DNA from: Thermococcus argininiproducens
GTDB lineage: Archaea > Methanobacteriota_B > Thermococci > Thermococcales > Thermococcaceae
Direction of reading: 5' to 3'
Length of the DNA: 64,000 nucleotides
Assembly: GCF_023746595.1 (NCBI RefSeq)
Contig: NZ_CP080572.1
Span: forward strand, 124,001-188,000
The notes under the pieces were generated by a model. That model was not told the DNA's origin. It saw only the letters and a program-made list of their open reading frames with translations, and did not search any database. The translations under genes were made by a program, and so were the position numbers. Positions 1-9,197 of this stretch are shown piece after piece. Position 1 is the stretch's first letter. Every line of letters starts with the position of its first letter.

Positions 1-369
1 GTCAGCTTTAATCTAGCTCAGAGACCAGAGACAACTATAGTTTTTGACTGTTTTAACGTTGGTTTTGTGGAGTTAGACTCTCCAGCAGTATATAGAGACG
101 TTTCAAATGGAATAAACCAACAGCGCAGAATAACCGGGGCTGTTTTGAATGATGCCGTTCTTTTGGATTATTCGGGCCTAAATAGGAGTAATCCGGAATG
201 CCGTCAAAAATCGAGTAAAGAGGGCAATTCAGCGTCTAACCTGGAGGTGGACACAATGAACACGAACGTTGCAAATGGAGTAATCCCAGAAATTGACCCA
301 ATAGAGTGGGATGAACTCTGGGTCGAGGAGATAAGAATCAATACCATTCCCACGTTATTCAGGAAATGA
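1..369 (+). CDS. Partial reading frame open from window edge, unknown
   Basis: The frame is open from base 1 to a TGA at 367-369, so it could be the C-terminal 122 residues of an upstream gene. I recognise no family. Inside it, a good ribosome site (GGAGGTGG at 243-250) precedes an ATG at 256, which would give a 37-residue product beginning MNTNVANGVIPEIDPIEWDE. That start resembles the first residues of Thermococcales SAM-methyltransferases, so 256-369 may instead be the broken 5' end of such a gene. The frame ends about 110 bases before lysW. Both readings are inference. Confidence 0.25.
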   Translation, partial: VSFNLAQRPETTIVFDCFNVGFVELDSPAVYRDVSNGINQQRRITGAVLNDAVLLDYSGLNRSNPECRQKSSKEGNSASNLEVDTMNTNVANGVIPEIDPIEWDELWVEEIRINTIPTLFRK

Positions 370-419
370 TGTTATATTTAGAACAGAATATAGAAATTTA
401 AAATTAGATGTTACAAAAG

Positions 420-430
420 AAATTTAAATC
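420..430 (+). promoter_or_regulatory. Probable TATA element of the lysine operon
   Basis: An A/T-only TTTAAAT core at 423-429 follows an A-rich BRE-like stretch (ACAAAAGAA) and lies about 50 bases before the lysW ATG at 478. That leaves room for a start site near 450 and the ribosome site GGAGGTGG at 466-473. It is the only strong candidate upstream of the operon. Confidence 0.5.
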
Positions 431-477
431 TTCCAAATCTCGTGCAAATTAAAGAGATAGAAAATGGAGGTGGAAAA

Positions 478-639
478 ATGATTGAATGCCCTGTTTGTGG
501 AGTTGAACTGGAAATCGGTAGTGTGGAAATACATGAGATAGTTGAATGCCCTGTTTGCAGTTCAGAACTTGAAGTGGTTAGTTTAGAACCGGTGATCTTA
601 GAGGAACTCCCTGAGGTGGAAGAAGACTGGGGAGAGTAA
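478..639 (+). CDS. lysW: LysW amino-group carrier protein
   Basis: LysW is the small acidic carrier whose C-terminal glutamate is joined to the amino group of 2-aminoadipate (or glutamate), protecting and presenting the intermediates of lysine (or ornithine) synthesis. The 53-residue product has two CPVC motifs forming a zinc knuckle (residues 4-7 and 22-25), an acidic second half and the diagnostic EDWGE C-terminus. The start at 478 is chosen because GGAGGTGG lies just upstream; an in-frame GTG at 442 has no ribosome site. It is first of six tightly packed lys genes. Confidence 0.95.
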   Translation: MIECPVCGVELEIGSVEIHEIVECPVCSSELEVVSLEPVILEELPEVEEDWGE

Positions 640-682
640 CATTCCCAAATTAAAGCTTTCATACCGTCTTGGAGGCCAAACA

Positions 683-1504
683 ATGAAAATAGGCATAACA
701 TACACAATAATGCGCAAAGAGGAAATAATGCTTAGAGATAGAGCAAAAGAATATGGAGAAGTCTTTATGCTTCACGATAGAGAAACGATATTCCCAGAGA
801 ACTTTGACCTAGACGTCGTGATAATAAGAAACGTTAGCCACTTCAAAGCTCTGTACATGGCAAAGCTTTTTGAAAGTCATGGAATCCCAACGGTTAATCC
901 ATTCAATATAATTCTTGAAGCCGGCGATAAACTCTTTGCAACACTAAAACTTAGCGAAAAAGTCCAAGTGCCAAGATGGGCTGCCGCATTTGATAAAGAA
1001 AGTGCAATACAAGCAATGGAGAGAATTGGATATCCTGTGGTCATAAAACCTGTCTTTGGAAGCTGGGGAAGGATGGTTAGCAAAATAAACGATTTAGATG
1101 CAGCTGAAGGAATTGTCGAACATCGACAATGGATGGGAAATCCCCTTTACAAAGTTTATTACATCCAAGAATACGTTGAAAAACCTGGTAGAGACATCAG
1201 GAGCCATGTTATCGGAGGAGAATTCGTAACCGCTATTTACAGGTATTCTGACCATTGGGTAACTAACACTGCAAGAGGAGGAAAAGCTATTCCATGTGAA
1301 GATGAAGAAGTTAAAGAGATCTCAATCAAAGCATGGGAAGCTTTTGGAGAGGGGGCATTGGCAATAGACATATTTGAGAGCGATAGAGGATTGCTCGTTA
1401 ATGAAGTCAATCCTGCCATGGAGTTCAAAAACGTGGTGAGAGTTACCGGTGTTGATGTAGCTAAAAAAATCGTTGAATATGCCGTTGAGGTGGCTAAGAA
1501 ATGA
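683..1504 (+). CDS. lysX: LysW--2-aminoadipate (or glutamate) ligase LysX
   Basis: This ATP-grasp ligase couples the alpha-amino group of 2-aminoadipate to the C-terminal glutamate of LysW. At 273 residues it has normal length. Visible features are the ATP-grasp core around VVIKPVFGSWGR (near residue 120) and the metal/ATP-binding NEVNPAMEFKN near residue 245, a LysX hallmark. GGAGG lies 8 bases before the ATG. Its end overlaps the start of lysY by 4 bases (ATGA), implying coupled translation. Thermococcales LysX enzymes are known to serve both lysine and arginine synthesis; which substrates this one takes cannot be read from sequence. Confidence 0.93.
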   Translation: MKIGITYTIMRKEEIMLRDRAKEYGEVFMLHDRETIFPENFDLDVVIIRNVSHFKALYMAKLFESHGIPTVNPFNIILEAGDKLFATLKLSEKVQVPRWAAAFDKESAIQAMERIGYPVVIKPVFGSWGRMVSKINDLDAAEGIVEHRQWMGNPLYKVYYIQEYVEKPGRDIRSHVIGGEFVTAIYRYSDHWVTNTARGGKAIPCEDEEVKEISIKAWEAFGEGALAIDIFESDRGLLVNEVNPAMEFKNVVRVTGVDVAKKIVEYAVEVAKK

Positions 1505-2493
1505 TAAAAGCAGCTGTTATCGGTGCAAGTGGTTACATTGGAGGAGAACTAGTTAGACTTTTGGCCATGCACCCAGAAGTTGAGATAAGTGCAGTAACCT
1601 CAAGACACCACAATGGGAAGAAAATCCACAAAGTTCATCCAAATTTAAGAGGACTAGACCTTAGGTTTACCAATAACTACAACTTTGATGCAGATGTGGT
1701 ATTTTTAGCCGTTCCACACGGAACTTCAATGAAAATAATAGACGATTATGTGGAGAGTGCTAAGATAATTGACCTAAGCGCAGATTTTAGAGTAAGCTTA
1801 AATCTCTACAAAGAGTATTATGGAGAGCATTTAAAACCAGAGCTTATAGATGAGTTCGTTTATGGTTTGCCAGAAATTCATAGAGAGGAAATCAGAAGAG
1901 CAGAACTTATCGCAAATCCTGGTTGCAATGCAACAGCCGTAATTTTAGCGTTGTATCCATTTAAAGGAGAAATTAGTGAGGCCATAGTGGATTTAAAGGT
2001 TAGTTCAAGCGCCGGAGGAAGAAGGGAAAACGTAGCAAGCATTCATCCTGAAAGGAGTAACGTTGTTAGGATTTACAAACCATCTCACCATAGGCACGAA
2101 GCAGAAGTAAGACAAGAAACCAAAGTTAATGCCCAGTTTACAGTACATTCCGTTGATCTAATAAGGGGGCTTCTAGCAACGATCTACTTTAAGATGGAGA
2201 TCAATGAAAAAGAGCTTTATAAAAAATATTTCCGCTATTTAAAAGAGCCATTTGTAAGGATAGTTAAGGAAAAAGGAGGAATGCAGAGGTTACCTGATCC
2301 AAAATATGTGATAGGGAGCAACTTCGCTGATATTGGCTTCACTTACGATGAGAGAAATCAAAGGGTGGTTCTCTTTTCAGCACTAGACAATTTGATTAAA
2401 GGTGGTGCTGGACAAGCGGTGCAAAACATGAATATAGCTTTTGGATTAGATGAAACTCTCGGCTTAAACTATTTACCGGTTTATCCCGTTTAG
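1501..2493 (+). CDS. lysY: LysW-aminoadipyl-phosphate reductase LysY
   Basis: LysY is an NADPH-dependent reductase, homologous to ArgC, that turns LysW-bound aminoadipyl phosphate into the semialdehyde. The 330-residue protein opens with a Rossmann motif (GASGYIGGELVRLL, residues 8-21). The nucleophilic cysteine lies in NPGCNATAV near residue 142, and a His-rich HHRHEAE stretch follows near residue 200, all as in the N-acetyl-gamma-glutamyl-phosphate reductase family. It overlaps lysX by 4 bases and abuts lysZ. Context rather than sequence makes it LysY instead of ArgC. Confidence 0.93.
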   Translation: MIKAAVIGASGYIGGELVRLLAMHPEVEISAVTSRHHNGKKIHKVHPNLRGLDLRFTNNYNFDADVVFLAVPHGTSMKIIDDYVESAKIIDLSADFRVSLNLYKEYYGEHLKPELIDEFVYGLPEIHREEIRRAELIANPGCNATAVILALYPFKGEISEAIVDLKVSSSAGGRRENVASIHPERSNVVRIYKPSHHRHEAEVRQETKVNAQFTVHSVDLIRGLLATIYFKMEINEKELYKKYFRYLKEPFVRIVKEKGGMQRLPDPKYVIGSNFADIGFTYDERNQRVVLFSALDNLIKGGAGQAVQNMNIAFGLDETLGLNYLPVYPV

Positions 2494-2502
2494 GTGGGAA
2501 AG

Positions 2503-3225
2503 ATGAATATCCTTAAAATCGGAGGAAGCGTTTTAAATAAACTCGAAGAATTTGAACTTAAAGCAGATTTAATCGTTCATGGTGGCTCGGATTATGTTGA
2601 TGCCCTATGTGAAAGGCTTGGAATTGAGATTAAGAAACTAACAAGCCCATCTGGAGTGGAGTTTAGATACACCCCAAAGGAAGTTCTGGAAGTTTATTTA
2701 ATGGCTGTAATGAAAGCCAACAAGGATATCGTGACCCATCTTCAAAGTAGGGGGATCAATGCCGTAGGCTTGAGCGGTCTCGACTTTGGGATTGTAAAAG
2801 CCAAGAGAAAAAGAATAATCAAGGCCGTAATAGATGGTAAAAAGGTTGTGATCAGGGATGATTACTCTGGAAAAATCGAGAATATCGATACTAGCACTCT
2901 AATCGAGTTAATGAATCTTGGAATCCCCGTTATAGCACCAATAGCGATGAGTGAAACCTTTGAACCCCTAAATGTTGATGGAGATAAACTCGCAAAAGAG
3001 ATAGCTCTAAGCCTAGAAGCTGATGAATTAACTTTCCTATCGGACACTGCTTTTTTAGTCAATGGAGAGGTTGTAGACAGGATAAGGGCTGAGGAACTTG
3101 AAGAGTTTCTTCCCTTTGCCGAGGGAGGTATGAAGAGGAAACTGCTAATGGCAAGGACTGCACTTGAAGGTGGTGTCAAAAAGGTCACCATTCAAGGCCT
3201 AAATGGCAGGACGGTGATTGAATGA
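2503..3225 (+). CDS. lysZ: LysW-aminoadipate kinase LysZ
   Basis: This amino-acid kinase, an ArgB homologue, phosphorylates the side-chain carboxylate of LysW-bound aminoadipate before LysY reduces it. The 240-residue product starts [10 protein letters not shown], the family's phosphate-binding N-terminus, and carries GLSGLD near residue 85 and NVDGDKLA near residue 162. The ATG at 2503 is preferred because GGTGGGAAAG sits just before it; the GTG at 2494, directly after the lysY stop, lies inside that ribosome site. The 3' end overlaps lysJ by 4 bases. Confidence 0.92.
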   Translation: MNILKIGGSVLNKLEEFELKADLIVHGGSDYVDALCERLGIEIKKLTSPSGVEFRYTPKEVLEVYLMAVMKANKDIVTHLQSRGINAVGLSGLDFGIVKAKRKRIIKAVIDGKKVVIRDDYSGKIENIDTSTLIELMNLGIPVIAPIAMSETFEPLNVDGDKLAKEIALSLEADELTFLSDTAFLVNGEVVDRIRAEELEEFLPFAEGGMKRKLLMARTALEGGVKKVTIQGLNGRTVIE

Positions 3226-4313
3226 GAGAAATGAGCCTTTACAAGAAAAGACTAAAGCTCGTTAAAGGAGAAGGGGTCTATGTTTGGGATGAAAATGGAA
3301 ACAAATATCTAGATGCGATAGCTGGAATTGGCGTAGCCATATTGGGACATTCAAATGAAGAGTTAGCGAGTGCAATAAACGAGCAAATGAAAAAGCTTGT
3401 AGTTGCTGGCCCTATGTTTCACCACGAAGAGAAGGACGAAGCTCTAGAGGAGCTTTCCAGATTCCTAAGCTTTGAATATGCATATTTTGGAAATTCTGGG
3501 ACTGAGGCCGTTGAAGCAGCTTTAAAATTTGCCCGCCTTTATACCGGCAAAAAAGAGATAATAGCGATGACAAAAGCCTTTCATGGGAGGACCTTTGGTT
3601 CCCTAAGCGCAACTTGGAAGAAAAAATATAGGGAAGGTTTTGAACCGTTAGTTCCTGGATTTAAACACATTCCATTCAACAACGTCGAGGCTGCAAAAGA
3701 TGCCATAACTAAAGAGACTGCCGCTGTGATAGTTGAGCCGATTCAAGGAGAAGGCGGGATAATTCCAGCAAAAGCGGAGTTCATCAAAACTTTAAGAGAT
3801 TTAACTCAAGATAACGGAGCCCTGTTAATAGTTGATGAGGTTCAAAGTGCTTTTAGAAGTGGGAAATTCCTAGCAATAGAGCACTACAAAATCCAGCCCG
3901 ACATAGTTACAATGGGAAAAGGACTAGCAAATGGAATTCCAATTGGATTAACACTAACCAACTTTGATGTCCCAAGAGGAAAACATGGTTCAACCTTTGG
4001 AGGAAACCCTCTTGCCTGCAAGGCCATGGAAACAACATTAAAGATCTTAAGAAGAGAAAAACTCATAGAAAAAGCTGAGGAAAAGAGCATAAGTATAGAA
4101 GGTGACAAAGTAATAATGACTAGAGGAAAAGGGCTGATGCTTGGGATTCTTTTGAAGGAGAACGCTGGGAAATACGTAGAAAAGCTTCAAGAGAGAGGAT
4201 TACTGGTAAACACGGCTGGAAATAAAGTAATCAGGCTTTTACCTCCATTAATAATCACAAAAGAACAGATGCTTTGGGTCAAGGAAACCATTGAAGGTGT
4301 TCTTAATGGTTAG
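3222..4313 (+). CDS. lysJ: LysW-aminoadipate-semialdehyde aminotransferase LysJ
   Basis: This class III, PLP-dependent aminotransferase (ArgD homologue) converts LysW-bound aminoadipate semialdehyde to LysW-lysine. Family marks in the 363 residues are [16 protein letters not shown] near residue 90, [11 protein letters not shown] near residue 172, VDEVQS near residue 205 and the Schiff-base lysine in TMGKGLANG near residue 233. It overlaps lysZ by 4 bases and lysK by 8, so the operon is continuous. The N-terminus is slightly short compared with bacterial ArgD, as usual in archaea. Confidence 0.93.
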   Translation: MREMSLYKKRLKLVKGEGVYVWDENGNKYLDAIAGIGVAILGHSNEELASAINEQMKKLVVAGPMFHHEEKDEALEELSRFLSFEYAYFGNSGTEAVEAALKFARLYTGKKEIIAMTKAFHGRTFGSLSATWKKKYREGFEPLVPGFKHIPFNNVEAAKDAITKETAAVIVEPIQGEGGIIPAKAEFIKTLRDLTQDNGALLIVDEVQSAFRSGKFLAIEHYKIQPDIVTMGKGLANGIPIGLTLTNFDVPRGKHGSTFGGNPLACKAMETTLKILRREKLIEKAEEKSISIEGDKVIMTRGKGLMLGILLKENAGKYVEKLQERGLLVNTAGNKVIRLLPPLIITKEQMLWVKETIEGVLNG

Positions 4314-5301
4314 TGAAGAGGAAAAAATCGAGTTTTTAAAGGAGCTAGTTAGTATTTACAGCCCTAGCGGCCAGGAAGAGGAGGTTGCCAAGTTCTTAGT
4401 TGAGAGTTTCGAGAGCTTTGGAGTCGATGCATATATTGATGAAGTGGGTAATGTCATAGCTGAGAAAAAGGGTAAGGGAAATAGAATTCTCTTAGCAGGC
4501 CATATGGACACGGTTGAAGGGGTAATTCCAGTTAAGATTGAAAATAACTATCTATGGGGAAGGGGTAGTGTTGATGCTAAAGGGCCCTTGGCAACTTTTT
4601 TCTTCGCATTCATTGAGAGCAAGGCAAATCTAATATTTGCATCCCTTGTGGATGAGGAAGGATTCTCAAAGGGTGCTAAAAATTTGAGTATTCCACAGCC
4701 GAATTTTATAATAATTGGAGAGCCAAGCGGCTTTGATGGAGTTACAATCGGTTATAAAGGAAGCTTGACGATGAAGTTTATAGAAAAAGTTGAGAAATTC
4801 CATGGAAGTCTAAGTTCAAAAGGTGCTGCAGAAAAGCTAATTGAAAAGTGGTTTGAAATAAGCAAGGATTTCAACGAAGGCTTTGATAAGCCAAATGGGA
4901 GGATTTTAAGGTTTGAGGCCTATGAGAGAGATTTTGACTTTTATGGAGAAATGATAGTCAATATTAGAACACCGATTGATTATCAACCACCGATTAAAGG
5001 AGAAATCTTAGATTTTGTCCCTGCCTACGAAGTCTCCGTAAAAAGTCCATTGGTTAGGACCTTTGTTAGAGCCATAAGAGAGAATGGCATAAAGCCAAGG
5101 CTTAAAAAGAAGAGCGGAACTGCAGATATGAACATCCTAGCTCCTAAGTTTAAGGTTGATGCTGTAGCATATGGCCCCGGCGATTCCAAATTGGATCATA
5201 CTCCCCATGAACGGTTAAACCTAGAAGAATACTTGAAAGCGATAAAAGTGTTAAAAACGGCTTTGGAGGAAATTAAAATCTTACAACCCCCCAAAGAGTG
5301 A
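4306..5301 (+). CDS. lysK: LysW-lysine hydrolase LysK
   Basis: LysK is an M20-type metallopeptidase that releases free lysine (or ornithine) from LysW, closing the carrier cycle. The 331-residue product shows the metal-binding GHMDTVEG motif near residue 67 and the GRGSVDAKG and DEEG motifs near residues 87 and 113. The ATG at 4306 overlaps the end of lysJ; the longer frame starting at 4291 has no ribosome site. It is the last gene of the operon. The following 130 bases contain inverted repeats and the promoter of the next gene. Confidence 0.93.
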   Translation: MVSEEEKIEFLKELVSIYSPSGQEEEVAKFLVESFESFGVDAYIDEVGNVIAEKKGKGNRILLAGHMDTVEGVIPVKIENNYLWGRGSVDAKGPLATFFFAFIESKANLIFASLVDEEGFSKGAKNLSIPQPNFIIIGEPSGFDGVTIGYKGSLTMKFIEKVEKFHGSLSSKGAAEKLIEKWFEISKDFNEGFDKPNGRILRFEAYERDFDFYGEMIVNIRTPIDYQPPIKGEILDFVPAYEVSVKSPLVRTFVRAIRENGIKPRLKKKSGTADMNILAPKFKVDAVAYGPGDSKLDHTPHERLNLEEYLKAIKVLKTALEEIKILQPPKE

Positions 5302-5372
5302 TATAAACACCTAATTAGCTTTACAAAGGTCGTTAAGAATATTTATTTTTTATGAGCAAGAGAATACTGAGA

Positions 5373-5415
5373 GTTCATTGGTGAACTTGAGGGCAGATAT
5401 GTGGTTGTAAACCAC
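5373..5415. promoter_or_regulatory. Two inverted repeats before the AAA ATPase gene
   Basis: GTTCA-TTGG-TGAAC at 5373-5386 and GTGGTT-GTA-AACCAC at 5401-5415 are perfect inverted repeats. They lie immediately upstream of a probable TATA box (TTTTTATAAG, 5418-5427) for the next gene. The position suits a regulator-binding site; the first could also act as the end of the lys transcript, although no T-run follows it. Confidence 0.35.
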
Positions 5416-5449
5416 AAGATTTTTATAAGAGTTTGTGAATAATAATCAC

Positions 5450-6724
5450 ATGCTTAGTGTTGAAGAACTGAAAAGGATTATCATAACACAGCGGGAAGAA
5501 ATGGATGAATTCTTAAACAGAGAAAGACTTATTGAAAGAGAAGTGGATGAGAAAAGACTGCTAAAGTTCCTTCAATATCCAAATATTCTGGCAATTCTTG
5601 GAGTTAGAAGATCTGGAAAATCCGTGTTAAGCTGGCTTTTGATGAGGGGCAAAAGATTTGGATATATAAACTTCTTTGATGAAAGATTGCTCGGCTTTTC
5701 ACCAGAGGATTTTGAAAAGCTTGTACAGGCATTCCATGAGCTCTACGGGGACCTAGATTATTTCGTGTTTGATGAGATACAAAGCGTGCAAGGTTGGGAG
5801 AGATTCCTCTCAAGGGTGAGGACTTCAAAGAGAGTTATAATCACTGGAAGCAGTTCAAATCTCCTCTCTGGCGAGCTTTCAACAGTCCTAACAGGTAGAT
5901 ATGTGAGCTTTGAACTTTATCCCTTTAGCTTTAAAGAATTTTTGGAATTCAGAGGAATAAAGTTGGAAAAAAACTGGATGTACTCCACAAAAGAGACTGC
6001 TAAGGTCAAGAAAGCGCTGGAAGAATACATCAAAGTCGGTGGTTTTCCGGAAGCCTTGAAATTTGGTAGGATCTATCTTCAGACCATATACAGGGATATA
6101 GTGGAAAAGGATGTACTGTTTAGATATAAAATAAGGGATATTCAAGCTCTGAGGGAATTAGCCAAATATCTCGTCTCAAACTTTTCTAAAGAGATAACTT
6201 ACGGCAAATTGAAGAATTTAATCAACATCAAGGACGTGCATACGGTGAAAAACTATGTTGAATACTTGGAGAGAGCATATTTAATTTTCCAAGTTAGAAG
6301 ATTCTCGTTTAAACTAAAAAGCCAGATGTTATCTCCAAGAAAGGTCTATGCCGTTGATACTGGGTTGATAAATACTGTTTCGTTTAAATTCAGCGAAAAC
6401 ATTGGTAGATTGATGGAAAACCTTGTTTTTTTGGAACTTTTGAGAAGGAGAAGCTACAAATTCTCAGACGATGAGATTTATTACTGGAAAGACGCTAAAG
6501 GAGAGGTAGACTTCGTCGTTAAGAACAAAAACAAAGTTACACAGTTAATACAAGTTACGTATGAACTGAACAAAGAAAACTTTGAGAGAGAAGTTGCATC
6601 TCTGCTGAAGGCTTCAAAAGAGTTGAAGTGCAAGGAGTTGCTACTCATAACATGGGATCAGGAAGATACCACGAAAGAGGGAGTCAAAATAATGCCTCTC
6701 TGGAAGTGGTTGCTTCAGCCTTAA
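5450..6724 (+). CDS. Archaeal AAA ATPase with DUF4143 domain
   Basis: This is a 424-residue P-loop ATPase of the large archaeal AAA/DUF4143 family, whose cellular role is unclear and which often varies between related genomes. The Walker A motif GVRRSGKS lies near residue 50, the Walker B FVFDEIQ near residue 105, and the sensor-like ITGSSSNLLSGE near residue 130. The C-terminal part carries the nuclease-like GEVDFVV core near residue 355. The ATG at 5450 fits a leaderless transcript, with TATA about 25 bases before; a GTG at 5435 is the alternative. It stands alone between the lys operon and a disrupted gene remnant. Confidence 0.8.
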   Translation: MLSVEELKRIIITQREEMDEFLNRERLIEREVDEKRLLKFLQYPNILAILGVRRSGKSVLSWLLMRGKRFGYINFFDERLLGFSPEDFEKLVQAFHELYGDLDYFVFDEIQSVQGWERFLSRVRTSKRVIITGSSSNLLSGELSTVLTGRYVSFELYPFSFKEFLEFRGIKLEKNWMYSTKETAKVKKALEEYIKVGGFPEALKFGRIYLQTIYRDIVEKDVLFRYKIRDIQALRELAKYLVSNFSKEITYGKLKNLINIKDVHTVKNYVEYLERAYLIFQVRRFSFKLKSQMLSPRKVYAVDTGLINTVSFKFSENIGRLMENLVFLELLRRRSYKFSDDEIYYWKDAKGEVDFVVKNKNKVTQLIQVTYELNKENFEREVASLLKASKELKCKELLLITWDQEDTTKEGVKIMPLWKWLLQP

Positions 6725-6863
6725 GCTTTATTTTTGAAGAGATTTAACAAGTTCTCTATAGCATCATTCACGTTTTTAGCATCCCTGCCAATCATCATAA
6801 ACTCAAAATCCTTTCCGTATTCCTTTTTGTAATTTTCTACCAAAAAACCATCCTTTACCTCGT
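6721..6863 (-). pseudogene. C-terminal remnant of a gene cut by the GC-rich element
   Basis: Reading leftwards from the element edge at 6863, an open frame encodes about 47 residues (HEVKDGFLVENYKKEYGKDF, continuing to a lysine-rich end) and stops at 6721, overlapping the ATPase 3' end by 4 bases. Composition and codon use look like real Thermococcales protein, and the frame upstream runs into the non-coding element. I infer the tail of a gene whose front was lost when the element arrived. I do not recognise the family. Confidence 0.5.
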
Positions 6864-7265
6864 GAAAGCCTCGTTCTTTAGGGCGGGGATGCAGGAATTC
6901 TAAAATTCGATCCTCAAGTAGAAACCTTTTTAAACTCTTACAACGTAATAAGCTCTCGAAGAGGCCACTCCAAGGGCAACCTTTAGTGAGGGTTTCACTC
7001 GTGTCCCCCTGCATGGGGGAAGACGCCGTTAGGCGTCCCCTTAAAACCGCCTTCAAGTGGTTTAAAACTTTAAGGAGTGGCCTTTGGGGCGATAACCCCG
7101 AGCCAGCTCGGGCTGGTAGGGGTAACGGGCCGAAGACCCGGCCCGCGGGCTGAACCGAAACTCGCAAGAGGAATAGGTGATGGGCCCGCAAACCAATGAA
7201 AGCCTTGAAGGGTGAGGGTTATGACTCCCGAGAGGAGCCCTCGCCCTTCAGGGCGGGGAGGAGGT
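6863..7265 (+). mobile_element. GC-rich non-autonomous element, IS605/TnpB-like end, copy 1
   Basis: This stretch of about 400 bp is far richer in G+C than its surroundings. It matches 23386-23780 (reverse strand) along its full length. The shared left edge is TGAAAGCCTC and the shared right edge is GGCGGGGAGGAGGTCAG. Internal hairpins include CCCCCTGCATGGGGG and GACGCC-GTTA-GGCGTC. Stems differ between copies while keeping pairing, which points to a structured RNA. The right end, a small stem followed by GGGGAGGAGGTCAG, resembles the tail of TnpB-type IS200/IS605 elements where the guide RNA is made. No intact tnpB or tnpA is present. The long reverse-strand frame here is unlikely to be a gene. 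Confidence 0.6.
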
Positions 7266-7286
7266 CAGCGTATCGCCAATATAAAA

Positions 7287-8627
7287 TTAGAGAATAACAG
7301 CAATAATTATCGAATTCACATTCGTTCTGGTTGGGCCTGTTAATAGCAAAGCTTTAGCTTCTTTCAATGCTTCGTATGCATTGTGGGCCTTAAGAAACTC
7401 TTCCGCATCAATGCCTCTCTCCTTCAAAGTCTCCAGTGTGTAAGAGTCCACTAATCCTCCCGCTGCATCTGTAGGCCCATCCGTTCCATCTGTATCCATT
7501 GCCAAAACTGCTACACCCCTAAGTCCAGAAATCTTTCTAGCTATACTTAAAGCGAACTCCTGATTTGGTCCTCCAAGGCCTGACTCACCCTCAATAGTTA
7601 CCGTTGTTTCCCCTCCGGCTATTAGGACACAAGGCCTCACAAAAGGCCTTCCTCTATGATAAATTTCCTCAATTATTGAACCAAAAACTATGGCAACCTC
7701 TCTGGCCTCTCCTTCAAGTGTGGTTGTTAAGATGTGAGCACTAATTCCCATCTCCTCAGCTTTTTTCTTTGCAGTTTCACATGCCAGGGCATTGCTCGCT
7801 ATCAAAAAGTTGTGCACATTGGGCAAGTCTTCCTTAAGCGTTTCCTCCTTCTCCCCTCTTATTCCTAGCTCTATGTGCCTTTTCACGCTTTCTGGAAGTT
7901 TATCCCAAACGTTGTAGAGATTTAATATTCTATAAGCATCTTGGAAAGTTGTTGGATCTTTGACCGTTGGGCCAGAGGCTATTGCCTCAAGTGGATCGCC
8001 AACAACATCAGATAGAATTAAACTTATCAGAGTGCCTTTAACGAGTTTGGCCAATTTGCCACCCTTAACCTTAGAAATATGCTTTCTTACGGTGTTTATT
8101 TCATAGATTTTAGCGCCGCTTTTAAGGAGGAGCTCATTGGTTTTCATTTTATCTTCGAGACTTATTCCCTCCTCTGGAAGCATAAAAAGGGCACTTCCAC
8201 CACCAGATATTAGAACAAGAAGAATATCATCCTCTTCAACTTTCTTCGCAAGCTCAATCCCAAGCTGGGCTCCTCTCATGGAGTTCTCATCAGGAATCGG
8301 ATGCCCTGCTTCGATAACCTTAATTTTGCTCATTGGCAAAGCATAGCCGTATTTCGTGATGGCAATTCCTTCGGTTATTTTATCACCAAGAACATCTTCA
8401 ATTGCTTTGGCCATTGCACAGGCCGCTTTTCCAAAGGCCAAAACATAGATTTTACCTTTTATTTGAAACACCTCTCCTTTGACAATAATTCTCTCATTCT
8501 CAAATTTCAGCACTCTTCTAACAGCCTCATAAGGGTCCGCACTTCTTATAGCATCTTTCATGAGGGTCAAGGCAATCGCTTTAGCTTTAACATCACCGTA
8601 GGATAAAAGCTCCTCCCGATTTACCAT
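7287..8627 (-). CDS. Glycerate 2-kinase (MOFRL family)
   Basis: The product belongs to the DUF4147/MOFRL glycerate kinases, which in archaea phosphorylate D-glycerate to 2-phosphoglycerate and feed serine or glycerate carbon into glycolysis. The 446 residues show ILVLISGGGSALF near residue 137, the SDVVGDPLEAIASGPT motif near residue 207, and the C-terminal MOFRL signature around DTDGTDGPTDAAGG near residue 378. The start at 8627 follows GGTGAG at a good distance. It is preceded on the same strand by the DUF371 gene, 41 bases away. Confidence 0.9.
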   Translation of the reverse strand: MVNREELLSYGDVKAKAIALTLMKDAIRSADPYEAVRRVLKFENERIIVKGEVFQIKGKIYVLAFGKAACAMAKAIEDVLGDKITEGIAITKYGYALPMSKIKVIEAGHPIPDENSMRGAQLGIELAKKVEEDDILLVLISGGGSALFMLPEEGISLEDKMKTNELLLKSGAKIYEINTVRKHISKVKGGKLAKLVKGTLISLILSDVVGDPLEAIASGPTVKDPTTFQDAYRILNLYNVWDKLPESVKRHIELGIRGEKEETLKEDLPNVHNFLIASNALACETAKKKAEEMGISAHILTTTLEGEAREVAIVFGSIIEEIYHRGRPFVRPCVLIAGGETTVTIEGESGLGGPNQEFALSIARKISGLRGVAVLAMDTDGTDGPTDAAGGLVDSYTLETLKERGIDAEEFLKAHNAYEALKEAKALLLTGPTRTNVNSIIIAVIL

Positions 8628-8668
8628 AAGACTCACCAGAACTAATTGTCCTTAGGATATTATAAAAG

Positions 8669-9094
8669 TTAAAGCTCATCATCCACTATCAACTCAATTA
8701 TAACTTTTTGCTCTGGGTTTTTCAGCTTTTCCACGATATCTCGCTTTATATCCTTCGCCGCTTTGTTTGCCCTAATTGCTAGGGTCCTACCATCGATGTA
8801 GGTGCTCTTTCTTATTACCATTGAAACTTCGCTCTCAAAATTCAGTCTCTCATCCCCAAAAGCCTCAAGTTCATCAACAAGCCCATCAACAATTATTCGG
8901 ATTTTAACTTTCTTTCCCCTCTTCAGAGCTTCCTTTAATTCATCACTCAACTCATTCAACCCTTTATTGGCCCTTATACATATTATACAATCGCCCTTGG
9001 GAGTCAGGTAGTCTTCTTTGGTTATTTCTAGTGTCGAGCGATGAGTAGCCCTCACATTCTCATGGCCATAGCAGATAATCCTCTCCCTAAGCAT
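8669..9094 (-). CDS. DUF371 family protein
   Basis: This 141-residue archaeal protein of the DUF371 family has unknown function. The family's opening (ICYGHENVRATHRSTLEITK), with its conserved GHENV and H-x-ST motif, is clear. The rest is rich in beta strands and charged residues with no membrane segment or known catalytic motif. It lies upstream of glycerate kinase on the same strand and divergently from rps17e; their promoters share 9095-9197, where GTATAATCCTTAAAG and TTTATAAATTTGG look like promoter elements. Confidence 0.85.
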   Translation of the reverse strand: MLRERIICYGHENVRATHRSTLEITKEDYLTPKGDCIICIRANKGLNELSDELKEALKRGKKVKIRIIVDGLVDELEAFGDERLNFESEVSMVIRKSTYIDGRTLAIRANKAAKDIKRDIVEKLKNPEQKVIIELIVDDEL

Positions 9095-9197
9095 GTATAA
9101 TCCTTAAAGGGAAGCTTTATAAATTTGGTTGGGAAAAGTTTAAAACAGCCTCACTTGAGTTGGGAGTGGTAATTCAAGATTATCGGAGGGATGAGGA

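Noticed and set aside
100-130. GTTTCAAATGGAATAAAC as a CRISPR-like repeat
   Set aside because: It occurs once; no regularly spaced partner is seen.
6864-7191. Long reverse-strand reading frame over the GC-rich element
   Set aside because: It lies in hairpin-forming, high-GC sequence and its translation is Arg/Leu/Pro-rich, unlike neighbours. Copy 2 does not keep the frame. Only the tail 6721-6863 looks coding.
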